NCBI GenBank assembly: GCA_027604705.1
Contig: JADHYV010000015.1
Span: 310,001-374,000 of the forward strand
Direction: 5' to 3'
Length of the DNA stretch: 64,000 nucleotides
Source of the DNA: Allomyces arbusculus
Taxonomy: Eukaryota; Blastocladiomycota; Blastocladiomycetes; Blastocladiales; Blastocladiaceae
A program made the position numbers and the translations under genes. Each line of letters begins with the position of its first letter. Position 1 is the stretch's first letter. Below the pieces are notes generated by a model. The model did not search any database. It was given only the letters and a program-made list of their open reading frames with translations, and was not told the origin of the DNA. This document shows, piece after piece, positions 45,453 through 56,977 of the stretch.

Positions 45453-47086
45453 GGCAGAGAGTTCTAGAACAAATTTGGAGGCAAGGGATGGTCAGGGATT
45501 GGTGCTCTCGGTTGAGAGCGACCAGTTGGCTGAGGAGCCCACGTACCGGCGTGATTGCGAGCAGATCAACGTTGAACGGTCACGGTCGTGTCGTAGCGCG
45601 TGCTGGCCAGATTGTCCACCGCGAGCGGGCCGTGTGCGGGCGAGCGCACGGCGGGGAGAAAGGAGCAGGTCGGCCGGCCGGTGCTTGTGCGATGAGATTG
45701 ATGGCTGATCACGACTTCTCCAAACCGTTTCTTGGCCGTGTTCGCGCACAAGCACGCGCCTCGAAGTGGGGCGATTCGAGCGCGTGGCAGTCCTTGTGCT
45801 GAAGCGGGCCGCGCGCGACTGCTCGCAGTCGAATCGAGGCCGGCCGAGGCCGCTTCGAGGGACGGAGTTGAGACGACTTGGTCGAATGGCGGGTCCGTCG
45901 GACCGCGTGCACGCCAATGCGGACGGCCGGAAGCAGCGCCAGGAACGCGCACGAGTGGGCGTACGGGATTACGGGGTGAGGATGGTGGTGGTCGCGGTGC
46001 AGCGAGCCCATGATTTTCGAATTTTGATTTGTGCACGATGGCCAGCCATCACCGCGGCATGGGCCAGATCTGATAAACGGCCAACAGGCCGGCTCCTGCC
46101 CAAAGGAACTCGCGGCAGGGACAGCTGCACGATGCACGTGCGCGACTAAGCCCACAGCGACGTCCCAAACCGCGCTTCAAATCTTCAATTTCAGCTCAAG
46201 CGAGTATCGAGTTCATGACCAGGCCCGACTGGCGACCTCGACGTATATCTTTGACGCCGTCGGCCTCTTTGATCTGTAGTTTTACAGGCAGGGCAAGCAC
46301 GACACGCTCAATCACGTTCAATCGTTCACTTTCGCCGGCCTTTGCCTGTTCCGTACTGCCGGCGCGCCAGAGACTGTAATCAAACTGGGATTTGCGACGA
46401 CGTTGGACATTATGGAACCCACGTCTCGACTCACCCCACACGGATCATTGTATTCTGGGTTGTTTTTCGTTGCGCTCTCTGCCGTGGGGGATGAGATTGA
46501 GCGCAGTGAGTGTTGGGGGCGCGTTTGTTTTGTTCCAGGGACGGCAGGGTGGTCAAGGGCATGTGGAATTATGGCCGTGACAGAACGCTGGCAGCGCTGA
46601 TGGCGTGCCAATTGAAGGACACAAGTATGTGTATACAACGCAACGGTGTGCTTCAGTTCCTCAACGAACAGCAGTCGGACATGGTTCGCTGTCGAACAGC
46701 GGCCTCGCAAGCGCTTCGCAGCGCTGTTCTCTCGGGGGAACATGTGCATCGTTTGGGAAAAAATGTTACCTTGAGCGGCCAAGGCATGGGACGGATGTGA
46801 TGAGGGCAAGGTCAAATGGCAGGGCTGCAACGCGGCACACGTGCGCCTGACCAACGACGCGATCAAGCAGCGACGCGTCCTCCCGACACTAACTTCATTT
46901 AGGTCGCCTTCGGCTCGCTCACCGTCGACACCGACCCCACAGTGCAACCACGACGCGAGCACCAAGCGCAACTGCTCGCACTCGACCGCTGCTGCCCGCT
47001 CCGAGCCGCTGCCATTCGCGACCTCGCGCGACCGCACCATCCCGACCCGCAACCAAATCCACCTGACCGAACCTGCACTCGACACC
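45453..47086. other. Spacer between GATA factor and UFD1
   Basis: Divergent promoter region of 1.6 kb. A long minus-strand open frame (46318-47142) has no recognisable domain and runs into the UFD1 start, so it is not adopted. Confidence 0.4.
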
Positions 47087-48562
47087 ATGGTTTGGCGATT
47101 TTCGTCATGACTGCAGCCCTTTTCGATGCTCAGCACCCTCAACTGACGCCCACGCGTCGCGGCATGCGCGCACTTCGACTAGTTTGGCGGCTTCATGGAA
47201 CACGGCGGCCAGTTTGGCTTTGGCCACCAGCGGCCTGGCTCGTTCAGCGAATACGTGTGTGTTACAACGCTTAGTTCCTGTTCCAAACGCGACTGACCAC
47301 GTCGCCGTCGCAGTATCGATGCTTTTCCAACGCGTTCATGCCCGGCAAGGAGCGCGAAAACGCCAACCACGGGTCCAAGAGTGCGTCACTCTCCTTGGGG
47401 ATCCCTGCCGCTCACCCCATTTCGCGCACTGACCGCCGTTCGTCCGTCACCCGCAATCTAGTCTTCATGCCGCCGTCCGCGCTCATGAAGCTGAGTACGT
47501 TTGTCTCGGCCAGCGACCAGCGCACGCGCCCCACGGATCCGCTCCTCACCCTCAATTACTCCTCTCAGCCGGCCTGCACATCGAGAACCCCTACTTCTTC
47601 CAGCTCACGAACGAGGCCACGGGCAAGTCGACGCACGGCGGTGTGCTCGAGTTTGTTGCCGAGGAGGGTCGCGTCTACGTGCCGCGATGGATGATGGCCT
47701 CGCTCGGCGCGTCTGAGGGCCAACTAATCAAGATTACCAACAAGATCCTGCCGCGCGGCACTTTTGTCAAGATTGAGCCGCAGTCGGTCGACTTTCTCGA
47801 GATTTCCGACCCAAAGGCCGTGTGCGTCTTCCCGTGCCCCACATCGACGCCGTGCTCGTTACTGACGGTGTTGGTACCTTGAAATAGCCTCGAGCGCGCG
47901 TTCCGCAACTACTCCACCCTGACGATTGGCGACATCATCTCGTTCGAGTACCTCGGCAAACAGCGCGACGTGAAACTGCTTGAAGTCAAGCCCGCCGACG
48001 CCGTCAATATCCTCGACACTGACCTCGAGGTGGATTTCGCGCCTCCCGTCGGCTACGTCGAGCCCACGCCCATGGCGCGCGGCGCCGCCGGGTCCGGATC
48101 CGCAGTCGGGAGCTTGGTACGCTCGCTCCATTTCTCGACGCGACGCGCATCGCTTTCACCTCCCAACTCACGTACCTCTTCGTCGCACCGCCGCTCAAAC
48201 AGAACAGTATCCGCGACGAAGTCATGCAGCACGTGCCCGTGGCGGCGAAGCAAGGGTGGGACGCGCTTGGCACCGGCCAAAAACTGAAGCCGTCGCATCG
48301 TGCCACTACCGCGAGCAACAGTCACGCCGGATCCTCGCCGTCACCGTCGTCGGCGAACGCGAGCAAATCGAGAACGGCAAGTACGCCCGACGTGGTGGGG
48401 CCCGCACCGTTGCGGGTCCCGCTCGGGCAGCTGTTTTTCGGGTTCGATGTTGCGGCGCCCGCAGCCCCGGGCGGTGGCGAGGACGGTGGGGCGGGGGACG
48501 ACGCGCCGGTCGTGTTCAAGGGCGAGGGCAACGTGCTCAAGACGAGGAAGGGTAAGCTTTGA
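47087..48562 (+). CDS. UFD1: Ubiquitin fusion degradation protein 1
   Basis: Substrate-recruiting cofactor that, with NPL4, directs the CDC48/p97 ATPase to ubiquitinated proteins (ER-associated degradation, chromatin extraction). Seven exons: 47087-47089, 47183-47254, 47314-47380, 47462-47494, 47569-47821, 47888-48116, 48203-48562, giving 338 aa. The first coding exon is only the ATG, joined to FGGFMEHGGQ, matching the MFxGF start of the family. The UT3 double-psi barrel shows FMPPSALMKL, THGGVLEFVAEEGRVYVPRWMM, FVKIEPQSVDFLEISDPKAV, FRNYSTLT and EVDFAPPVGY. The C-terminal region contains LFFGFD and a VVFKGEGNVL segment, comparable to the family's p97/NPL4-binding tail. Intron 4 interrupts the MKL/TGL region. 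Confidence 0.96.
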
Positions 48563-50166
48563 ACGAGTGTGTGCGCGCAGGGAAGAGGTCGTTGACCGGG
48601 ACACTGACGGGGGATGGCGATGCGTCTTTGGTTAAATAGGCAAGGGGCGTGCCAAGTAGAGTGCTGCTGCTGCACGGCCAGGCCGAGCTGGACCGGGTTG
48701 GGTCGCGTCGGGTCGCCACGACCCCGACCGTCGACCATGTTGCCGGTGCGTGTCGGGAAAATTGTGCCCAACTTGTACAATGTGATAAACACTTTGTCAT
48801 CAAAACTCTGCTTGAGGGAAAGAGAGAGGGCGGTCGGAGCCATGCGTAACTTCGATGTGGAGCGTTGCACCGCATCGGAAATCGGAATTGAGTAGCTGAA
48901 AAATTGGGTTGGTTGCGGCCTTGATTCAGCCACCACGCAGCCCGTCCCCAAGCGCCCAGGCCGTGGTTTCGGTGTTGCGCAGACCGAATTGCAAGGCTGG
49001 CCGAAAAAGGGCATAATTGGAATGAAAATTACAGGATCGTGAGAGCTATCTCGCCCTTGTATCACGCAAAACAACCATAAGCATGCATGCACGGCCTGAC
49101 TTAACAATGTTGCGAGCGATGCGTGTCCTGTTCAGTCACACTTTGACAGGCGCGAGCAACGGAGGATTGCCATCCGCCGTGCTTTTCAAGAAACTTCACG
49201 TAACAGCAACAAAAAATATCGCAGTAAAACCATGAAAGCAGTAGGTCGTAACCATCCACGCTACAGGCCTGCACTGAAAGGCTAACCCTGATAACGAGTG
49301 TTCGGTGAACTGGCTCATGATTAGAGAAGCGTTACTCATGGCACACGCTAACAGGCCCGCACTGAAAGGCTAACACTAGCGACGAGGATGTCCTGGCCGC
49401 AAGACACACTCCCTGATAATTAATGGTTGCGCGTGCATTATGACCTTGTGACCGCTAGAATACGAGCGGGCGACATTGATTGATCAATTACCAGTCTCTC
49501 ATATTGTGTGTGATCTTGGCCGCATTCTCAACTCGACACCCAGGAGAATTGTCGAGGTGCGCGCACGTTGTGCCGCAGAGGGCAGAGGCGGGCAGCCGTG
49601 AAGCTCGTACCCTTTCCGTCCCTGCCGCCTTGGTTCTTGGGCGTGTATCGTGGGCCAAAACGGCCGCGTCCGTCCCCGTCGATGTCACAGCCGATGGGGT
49701 GGTGTTGTCGATGCGTGGTTCGTTGTTCAATTTGAGTCGTGATAATTTGCTGGTCGCAGCTGACGAGAGCGATCAGTTGCACCATGTTAACAAGCAGCGG
49801 CGCCTAGTATCAGCAGGCGTCTGAGCTCAAAATGCCGATCACATGTGGGTCGCAGCCACGCGATGCTTCTTGGCACCCTGCTTGGCACCACTGACCACTG
49901 CTCCACCTGCAGACGCGTCGCGCGGCTCCGCACCTGGCAGCGGCCGCCACGACACGACCGATCCGGCCGCCAATCTTTGTAATTTGCAACCGCACTGCCT
50001 GCAGCCGCGACCACGAGCAGTGCAAAACCATACGCTGCGCTCGGATCGACCAACGACCGCGCCAACTGGGCGCTCCGCCAACCGCGACCGACCGCCCGAG
50101 CCCAAGCAATACGCCGGCCACCGACACCACCAGCAACTACATTTGCGCCCATCGGCCCCGTGGATC
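48563..50166. other. Spacer, lower-GC, with direct repeats
   Basis: No gene supported over 1.6 kb. Sequence from 48860 to 49500 is markedly more AT-rich than its surroundings. Contains a 33-bp direct repeat. The last ~300 bp is the promoter of the Lung-7TM gene. Confidence 0.4.
49264..49384. repeat. Direct repeat pair, about 33 bp
   Basis: An AGGCCTGCACTGAAAGGCTA block at 49265 recurs, with a few changes, at 49350. The two copies are about 85 bp apart, and the following bases (ACCCTGATAACGAG / ACACTAGCGACGAG) also match in part. Confidence 0.7.
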
Positions 50167-52340
50167 ATGCCAGGATCTGCATGCCGAGCAAGGCGCGGCA
50201 CGGCCAAAGCGCTGGCCGTAACGCTCATGGCCGCTCTCGCGGTCCTGCTCGTCACCATGTTGGCACCGGCACCTGTGCTCGGGTTGCCGCAAGTCGATGT
50301 CGATGTAGATCCCTCGCCCGAGGGCGGCGCCGGCGACTTTATCGACGACGTCATTGTACGCCTGCCGCGTCATGCCGAGTCCGCAATTGTAGCGAAAGTG
50401 TTATTGATGGACCTGGGGGTCGTTGCAACGCTTCTAGGACGAGCAGTTGATGATCAACCGTATTTGCTTTGCCATGAACGCGCGAAACTCGATTCCGGGC
50501 GGTCAGGACGCCTACGTCGAGCGTACGTTCAGGACAGATCCGGTTGTTGCACGAAGCGTCGCGTCGTAAGTGTTCGAGGTTAGCTCAAGTCCATTAATTT
50601 TCCCGTTCGCGCCGGTGTCTCTAGTTACGTACATTCCTCCATCGACGGGCACAGCGACGCTCGCTATCTACAATATTCTCGACCAAGGTCTGCTGGGCGG
50701 TAAGCTTCCGGTACGCCATGCACCGCCCCCCATTCGCTCCACGCTACCTGATGCTCATCACGGTCCACGCACACCGCCGCGCACCCACCAGCCACCCGAC
50801 GATTTCGGTTACCTGTGCACCGATGCTGGCGTTCAAGCCGGCATGTGCCCGGAGGTTGGTCGCGTCCTCTTCCGCAATGCGACGGCCGATGGCACCCGCC
50901 TGCCGCATGCGCCGCTGTTCACCAAAGTTCTCAAATTCAAGGAAGTCACGCTGCCGTACCGGGTACGGTACGATGTGACGGTCACGGGCCTCTACTGCAT
51001 GATTGGAATGCCACTCGGTGGGTTTGACGAGGATGCCGAGGTCATGGCGACGATCAAGTACGTGAATGCACACGGGCTGCTTCCAGCCGTGGACTACCCG
51101 AAACTTCCGGTACATTTTGTTGTTGTGCTCGGGGAAACGCGCAGCTGCCAGTGAAAAAACCTGACCAGGCCGTCACCACTGTCTAGTTTTACGGCGTGAC
51201 GTGCCTCGTCTACCTCGGCGTGTTCCTCATGTGGATGGCCAAGAGTGCACTGCACTGGAACGAGATTTTGCCCGTGCAAAAGTATATTTCGGGCGTGATT
51301 GGGTTCTTGGTCCTCGAAACGGCGACCAACTACTGGTATCTCTCCGACTGGTACGCTGCCCACGTCTATTTGAGCCATTCACATGACCTCATTCCATAAT
51401 TCACGTGTGGCCAACTGCTTCTAGGAATACGCACGGCGAGCAGTCGTGGGCATTGCTGTTCCTCTCGGCCATCATGAACTCGGCGCGCAACTCGGTGTCG
51501 CTCTTTATCCTGCTGATTGTCGCCATGGGCTACGGCGTGGTCAAGCCGTCGCTCGGCGACGACATGAAAAAATGCCAGTTGCTCGCGGCGGCGCACCTCG
51601 TCTTTGGCGCGCTCTACGCCGGATTCACGCTCAAGCAGTCGGACCACAAGGGATTCGGCATCCTGCTCGTCATTATCCCGCTCGCGATCACGCTGACGCT
51701 TTTCTACGTCGGCACCCTGTCGGCGCTCACGGCCACGACGCAGCATCTCGAGATGCGGCGGCAGCACTTCAAACTCGCCATGTACAAGAACCTGTGGAGG
51801 CTGCTCTTCTTTGCTGGGCTCAATCTGGTCGCCTTCTTTGTCGTGAACAGCGTGTGGTTCTCGAAGCGCGACGACGTGGTCTTTCTCGCGCGGTGGTGGC
51901 GGTGGCGGTGGCTGCTCGTGGACGGGTGGCTCAACCTGCTCTACACGGTGTGCATGCTCGCGATCTGCCTGCTGTGGCGGCCCACGTCCAATAATGCGCG
52001 CTATGGGCTCGAGGAACTCGTCTCGGACCCGCTCGAGGACGAGTTTGAGCTCGACGTGCCGGACTTGTTTGACCAACACGCTGAACGGTACCCAGGCGCC
52101 AATAAGCGCCGCGGCGACCCGCTTGCCGAGCAGACGGTCGTGTTTGCGCTCGATTCCGACACGGACGACTCGGACGACGACGTGACCGGGCCGATGCATG
52201 GTGGGGCCGCGGCGAATGGGTCCCCGACGCGCGTTGCGCTCGCGTCGGGGATGGGGCAGGCCGCGGCGCACCTGCGGTCGCGATCGCCCAGCCCGATTCG
52301 CGGCGGCGGTGGGAGGGTTGCACCGGATGGCAAGTACTGA
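50167..52340 (+). CDS. Lung seven-transmembrane / PTM1-type membrane protein
   Basis: Member of the GPR107/108-PTM1 family, Golgi and endosomal seven-helix proteins implicated in vesicle traffic. Six exons: 50167-50355, 50438-50522, 50625-50710, 50792-51109, 51187-51350, 51425-52340, giving 585 aa. The signal peptide is at about 1-38 (ALAVTLMAALAVLLVTML). A luminal beta-rich domain carries Cys pairs. The first membrane helix begins at KLPFYGVTCLVYLGVFLMW, after the family's YPKLPFYG junction, which the fourth splice creates. Helices 2-7 follow, with VVKPSLGDDMKK and the signature VDGWLNLLYTVCMLAICLLWRPTSNNARY. The cytoplasmic tail is acidic with DTDDSDDD. Yeast relatives are Ptm1 and YHL017W. 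Confidence 0.92.
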
Positions 52341-52850
52341 GGTGATGCCGAGCAGTGGAGTGCGACCAGCAGGCCGGCTCGAATTTTGGGCATGAGTGTT
52401 TTTGGATTGGACCGTGTGTGGATCAGGAGAGACGCCGACCGGCTCACGCGCCGTGGCCGCACCTCCGGCACATATGTACGCGAGCATATCGTCAACGAGC
52501 ATATCGTCATATTCATTTCTGGTCAGCATGTCGTCGCGGATTGTTCTCGGTTTCCACGTTGATGACGGAGGCACTGGTGGGTGTCGCCTTGACGTGGTGG
52601 GCGCCCTTTTGGCGACAGGTGTGACGGCTCGGCGCGCTTCGCTCCTTTTCCAGCTTTGTGCTGCCTGCACCGCGTCGTTTTCATCGTTGGCGTTAGCGGC
52701 CGCTACGCTTCCAGCCGGCCGTCTGTTTCCAAACAGCTCGCGCTCCTCTACTCGCCCGTACGGCAGCAGCAGCAGCTCGTGTAATCGCTCGAACTGCCCG
52801 CAACCGCGACCTGCTGCAACCCGCTGCACCCCAGCACCCGACCAACGACC
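52341..52850. promoter_or_regulatory. Intergenic promoter region of SGT2
   Basis: 510 bp with no coding support between co-directional genes; the SGT2 promoter and 5' UTR are expected here. Confidence 0.4.
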
Positions 52851-54002
52851 ATGGACGAAAAGACCAAGCGGCTCGCGTTTGCGGTTCTCGAGTTTTTGCA
52901 GGCGACGCACGCGTCCGACAAGGTGGCCGACGACGAAAAGGAGTCGCTTGACGTGGCCATGCAGTGCTTGCAGGATGTGTTCAAGGTCGACCTCGCCGAC
53001 GCCGAGCAGCAGGCGCTGTTCTCCATGAAGCCGGCGTCGCTCATGTCGGTCTTTGACGTCTACCTCAAGACCAAGGCTGCCAACGAGGCCAAGGCGCGCG
53101 CCATGCCCGCGGCTACGGCCGCTGCGGCGTCGGCAACACCGCGCAACGTGTCCGATGAGGACAAGAAGCGCGCCGAGGAGCTCAAGGCGCAGGGCAACAA
53201 GCTCGTCGCCGAGCGCAAGTTCCCGGAGGCCGTCGCCAAGTACACGGACGCGATTGCGCTGAACCCGAACAACGCCGTCTACTTTTCGAACCGCGCAGCG
53301 GCCTACTCGCAGGCCGGTCAGCACGACAAGGCCATTGACGATGCCAAGCAGGCGGCTGTCGTCGACCCGACGTTCAGCAAGGCCTACTCGCGTCTCGGGT
53401 TCGTTCATAGGCCGTGTGTTTGAACCCTGCATCTCTGATCGGTTTGACTTATCATGATCCACCACTCCTACAATAGCCACGCGTACTACGCGACCGGCCG
53501 GTTCCAGGAGGCGCACGACGCGTACGCCAAGGGTCTCGAGCTCGACCCGTCGAACAAGACGATGCGGCAGGCGATGCTGCAGGCCAAGGCCAAGCTGCCG
53601 GCCGTCACGGAGCCCGCCGACGACGAAGACGACGAGGACAGTCTCGACGCGACGCCACGTGCCGCGCCCGGTGCCCGGGGCATGCCTGATCTCGGCGCGC
53701 TCGGCGGCGCCGGCGGGCTCGCGGGCCTGCTCAACAACCCGAACCTTATGCAAATGGCTCAGCAAATGATGGCCAGTAACCCCGGGCTCGCGCGCATGGC
53801 GCAGCAGATGATGGGTGGGGCCGGTGGAGCCGGTGGTGCGGCCCCCGGCGGCGCGGGTGGCGCACCCAACATTGCCGAGTTGATGAATAACCCGGCGATG
53901 ATGGAGATGGCCGCGCAGGCCATGAGTAACCCGGACGTGATGAACAACCTCGCAGGGCTCATGGGGAACCGCGGCGGCGCTGGTGGCCCGGGCAGCAACT
54001 AG
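52851..54002 (+). CDS. SGT2: Small glutamine-rich TPR co-chaperone SGT2/SGTA
   Basis: Cytosolic co-chaperone that receives tail-anchored membrane proteins and hands them to GET4-GET5/GET3. Two exons: 52851-53398 and 53477-54002 (78-bp intron), giving 357 aa. The N-terminal homodimerisation helix bundle (about 1-75) begins KRLAFAVLEFL. Three TPRs follow (about 105-220): AEELKAQGNKLV, NPNNAVYFSNRAAAYS and LGHAYYATGRFQEA, the last restored by splicing. An acidic linker leads to a Gly/Met/Gln/Asn-rich C-terminal substrate-binding domain with repeated NNP-M and AQQMM motifs. Length and order match SGTA orthologs. Confidence 0.96.
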
Positions 54003-55395
54003 TGTCGTTCGTTTGGAGAGGGCGAAGTGGAACGGTGTCGAGCGTTGGGAAATTGTATGTATTTATCAATTGTGATGACCACGTGCGACCGCAATGACCG
54101 CTATCCGCACCTCTGCACTCGTCAGCATACGTCAGCGTGTTGACCTTGATTCAAAAGAACGTGGCCTTTGTAACGTGGATCGGCACACTGGCAATGAATG
54201 GGCGCGATTTTACCTCAACCCGCACAGTGCGAGCAGTATAAACCGCGGAAAAGTTGAAATCAAATCGTTTGCCGCTCATGTCATTTCGCGTGCAAATAGG
54301 ACGCGTTACGAAGCTGAGGAGTGAGAGAAGTGACGGTCGGTACGCGTTCCCCCTCTCAGGTCCCGCCCGACTCAGAGGACATGGCGTCGGGTCATGTCAG
54401 CGGTGGACGGCGTTGACAGCAATGCAAAGAAGAATCACCACGTATCATCTTGACATGCTGGGGTCTCATAACGTGGGTTCCTCGATGTTGAATACTGCTG
54501 CCGTGACATTGCTGTGATTTGACGAGACAATCGACGTGCTGAGCTTCGACGTATCGGAACCCATCATCGGCAAGACATCAGGATCTGGGAATAAGATCGC
54601 GACCGAGGGACGTACCGTCGAGATCATGGCATTGGCAGCGTTTACCGAAGGGAGCTGCATTGATTGTTTTGGCCCAGGCATGATCAAGCTCGTAGTAATT
54701 CAGTCCACGTCCGCCACTCATTCGCAACAATTCATTCGCAACAATGGGCTTGGTCCACTTGAGGAAAATCATCATTTTCTCGTGCGATGACCTTCTCCAC
54801 CTTGTTCCCGCTTGGCAGTCGTTTGACTTGCTGCTGATGCGGTCGTCCTCGCCATTTGCGTTCTCGCCATTCGCCTCCCTCATGCTCTTCACTCGGTCAT
54901 TCAGCACGCTCGCGAGCCTCTGTACATTGTTGCAAGCAATTCATGTGTGCCAGGACAAGTTCCATATTTTTCAATGGCCCCCGCAAGAACGCTGGCTGCA
55001 AAAGGAGGACCGACCGACAGCAGGCGCTGTGACTTCGTGGGTGAGATTGACATTCTTCAACGTGCAAAGCCACGGCACGCCACAGAAAACCGACGTGTCT
55101 TAACAACGCTGCAGAAAAACGCGTAAAAACACACGCACTGCCTTGCCTCGCTCCGCTCGCTGCCTTCGCTCGTGCGCCCACTTTGCTCGCGTGTGGCCGC
55201 TCTTCGTCAAAAAGGCAGCACCGCGTCGCCCTCTCTTCCCCTCGCCCAGCCGCCAGCGACGGCACCAACCAACCCCTGCTCTCCCCCCCGCACTGCAACT
55301 TGCGCCCGCACCCGCCGCATTTGCCTACGACTCGATCGACCTGTTCTGCCTGCAATCCGCCGCGGCCCCGCGCGCAAACGACACTTTCGACCACG
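54003..55395. other. Spacer, no gene supported
   Basis: Lower GC between 54060 and 54900. Open frames on both strands lack motifs or splice structure. Pyrimidine-rich 55140-55390 is probably the promoter/5' UTR of the next gene. Confidence 0.4.
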
Positions 55396-56552
55396 ATGCT
55401 GCAGCAACTGACCGGCACCATGGACATGGAGTCCCTCAACTCGGCGCTTGCCGCCGTCGCAGTCTCCGACGACGACCTGCGCCAGCTCGACGAGCTCGAC
55501 GCTGATGAGCTGCGCGCGCTCGTCAAGTCGGCCTACGAGCAGGTCGCCGCCAAGGAGCGCGGTACGTCTTGGCCCCCCATTCACCGACTTTTGCTGCCCG
55601 TGTCGACGATGCTGACGTGTCCCTTCTTCTCGGTGTGCTAGACCTCCTGCTCGCAGCCGAGATTGGCCAGTCGTTGCTCGATGCCAACACGGACCTCAAG
55701 AACGCGCTTGCTGCTGCCGAACTCTCGGCCGCGCGCGCAACACTCGCGGAGCGCGTCAAGGCCGGGATCGCGGCCGACACGCTCCCGCCCGAGTGGGACG
55801 AGATTCTCGCCAAGCTGCAGGCACACAACACGGACCTGCAGGCGCGCACCGACGAGCTCGAGCGCGAGCTGCGCGAACTACGCGTTGCCGCGACCAAGGA
55901 GACGCGCCGTCTCACCGACGAGGTCGCCGCGCAGCGTGACCGTGCCGATGCGGCCGAGGCCAAGCTTGCCGACGTGACCGCGACCAAGGACCGGTTGGCA
56001 CGCGAAAAGCTCGAGCTCAAGGTGCGGCTCGCCAAGCTCGCGTCGCAGCCGATTCCGGACGACGCTGATGCCGAGGCGCCCGAGCCCGCCGCCGACGAGG
56101 CGGCGCCCGTCCCGGAACACCTGGCCGAGCTCACCGAGGAGCTGTACCAGCTGCGCGACGAGCGTGATGCCCTGTCCGAGGCCAACGCTGAGCTCGCGAC
56201 CAAGCTCGCCGACGCGCTCACAACCGTCGACGACTTTGCTGCTCGCACGGCCAAGTCGGAGCGCAAGGTCGCCGAGTTCCGCCACCTGCAGGACTCGTAC
56301 AAGTACCAGGCGCAGCACATTACCGAGCTCTCGGAGCTCGTGGAGAAGCAGCGTGTCTGGCTCAACCAACTGACCGACGGTGAGGAACTGCCCGCGGTCG
56401 CGCGCCCGAACCGGTCGGCCGATGCGGCGATGCGCGAGTCCAACTCGTCGCTCATCTCGGAGCTCGAGCGCGCCTGGTCGCAGCAGCAGGCCGAGCCGCC
56501 CAAGGGCTTTTTTGGTCTGCTCGACAGCCTGCGCGCGTTTGTCCAGGAGTAG
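55396..56552 (+). CDS. Coiled-coil protein with dynein-adaptor CC1-box-like motif
   Basis: 358 aa, two exons: 55396-55561 and 55642-56552 (80-bp intron, GTACGT donor). An acidic N-terminus leads to a segment reading DLLLAAEIGQSLLDAN (about 56-71). This matches the AAxxG CC1-box that BICD, BICDR, Spindly and HAP1/TRAK adaptors use to bind dynein light intermediate chain, with Ala60, Ala61 and Gly64. A long coiled coil follows (about 72-290) with an acidic Pro-containing break near 215-235. The C-terminus is an amphipathic PKGFFGLLDSLRAFVQE helix. The motif spans the splice junction. Role as a dynein activator or cargo adaptor is inferred from one short motif plus architecture; no ortholog name is claimed. 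Confidence 0.8.
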
Positions 56553-56977
56553 AGCAATCCTCGTTGGTGTCGTGTGTGATGACGTGTGTTGTGCGCCCTC
56601 GGCGTGGTTGCGATTTGCTGTTGTCCCGCCCCCTATCGCCTCCCTCCTTCCCTTTTTGATGCTGTACTCTCGCTTGTTGTATACCTATCTCGCGTTTGGC
56701 GGCGCTCAACACAGCCCGGCCCGCGCGTCGGGTTTTGCGCTGCTCGGGCACTTTTGTTTCCCTCCTCCCGGTCCCTCCGACCTGTGTTTTTGTACGGCTC
56801 GCCCGGTCTGGTCAATGGTAAATTTGTGGATATGTCGTTGTTGCCAATGTTGCTGGGCTCGAGACGCTCAAGAAGGTGTGGAGATGGATTTAAGGAAATG
56901 AAATCGGGCCGCTCTGCCGCTTTTCAATTTCGCTCCAGGTCGGCAGCGGACACGATCACCGTTCAGCACCTTGGCAA
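56553..56977. promoter_or_regulatory. Short intergenic region upstream of OXLD1-like gene
   Basis: 425 bp with no coding support: 3' UTR of the coiled-coil gene (T-rich from 56640) and promoter of the next gene. Confidence 0.35.

Noticed and set aside
46318-47142. 274-aa minus-strand open frame between the GATA and UFD1 genes
   Set aside because: No domain or splice signals, and it overlaps the UFD1 first exon and intron.
51366-53765. 799-aa minus-strand open frame across the Lung-7TM and SGT2 genes
   Set aside because: It spans two real genes and their intergenic region on the other strand, with no domain and Arg/Val/Gly-rich noise composition.
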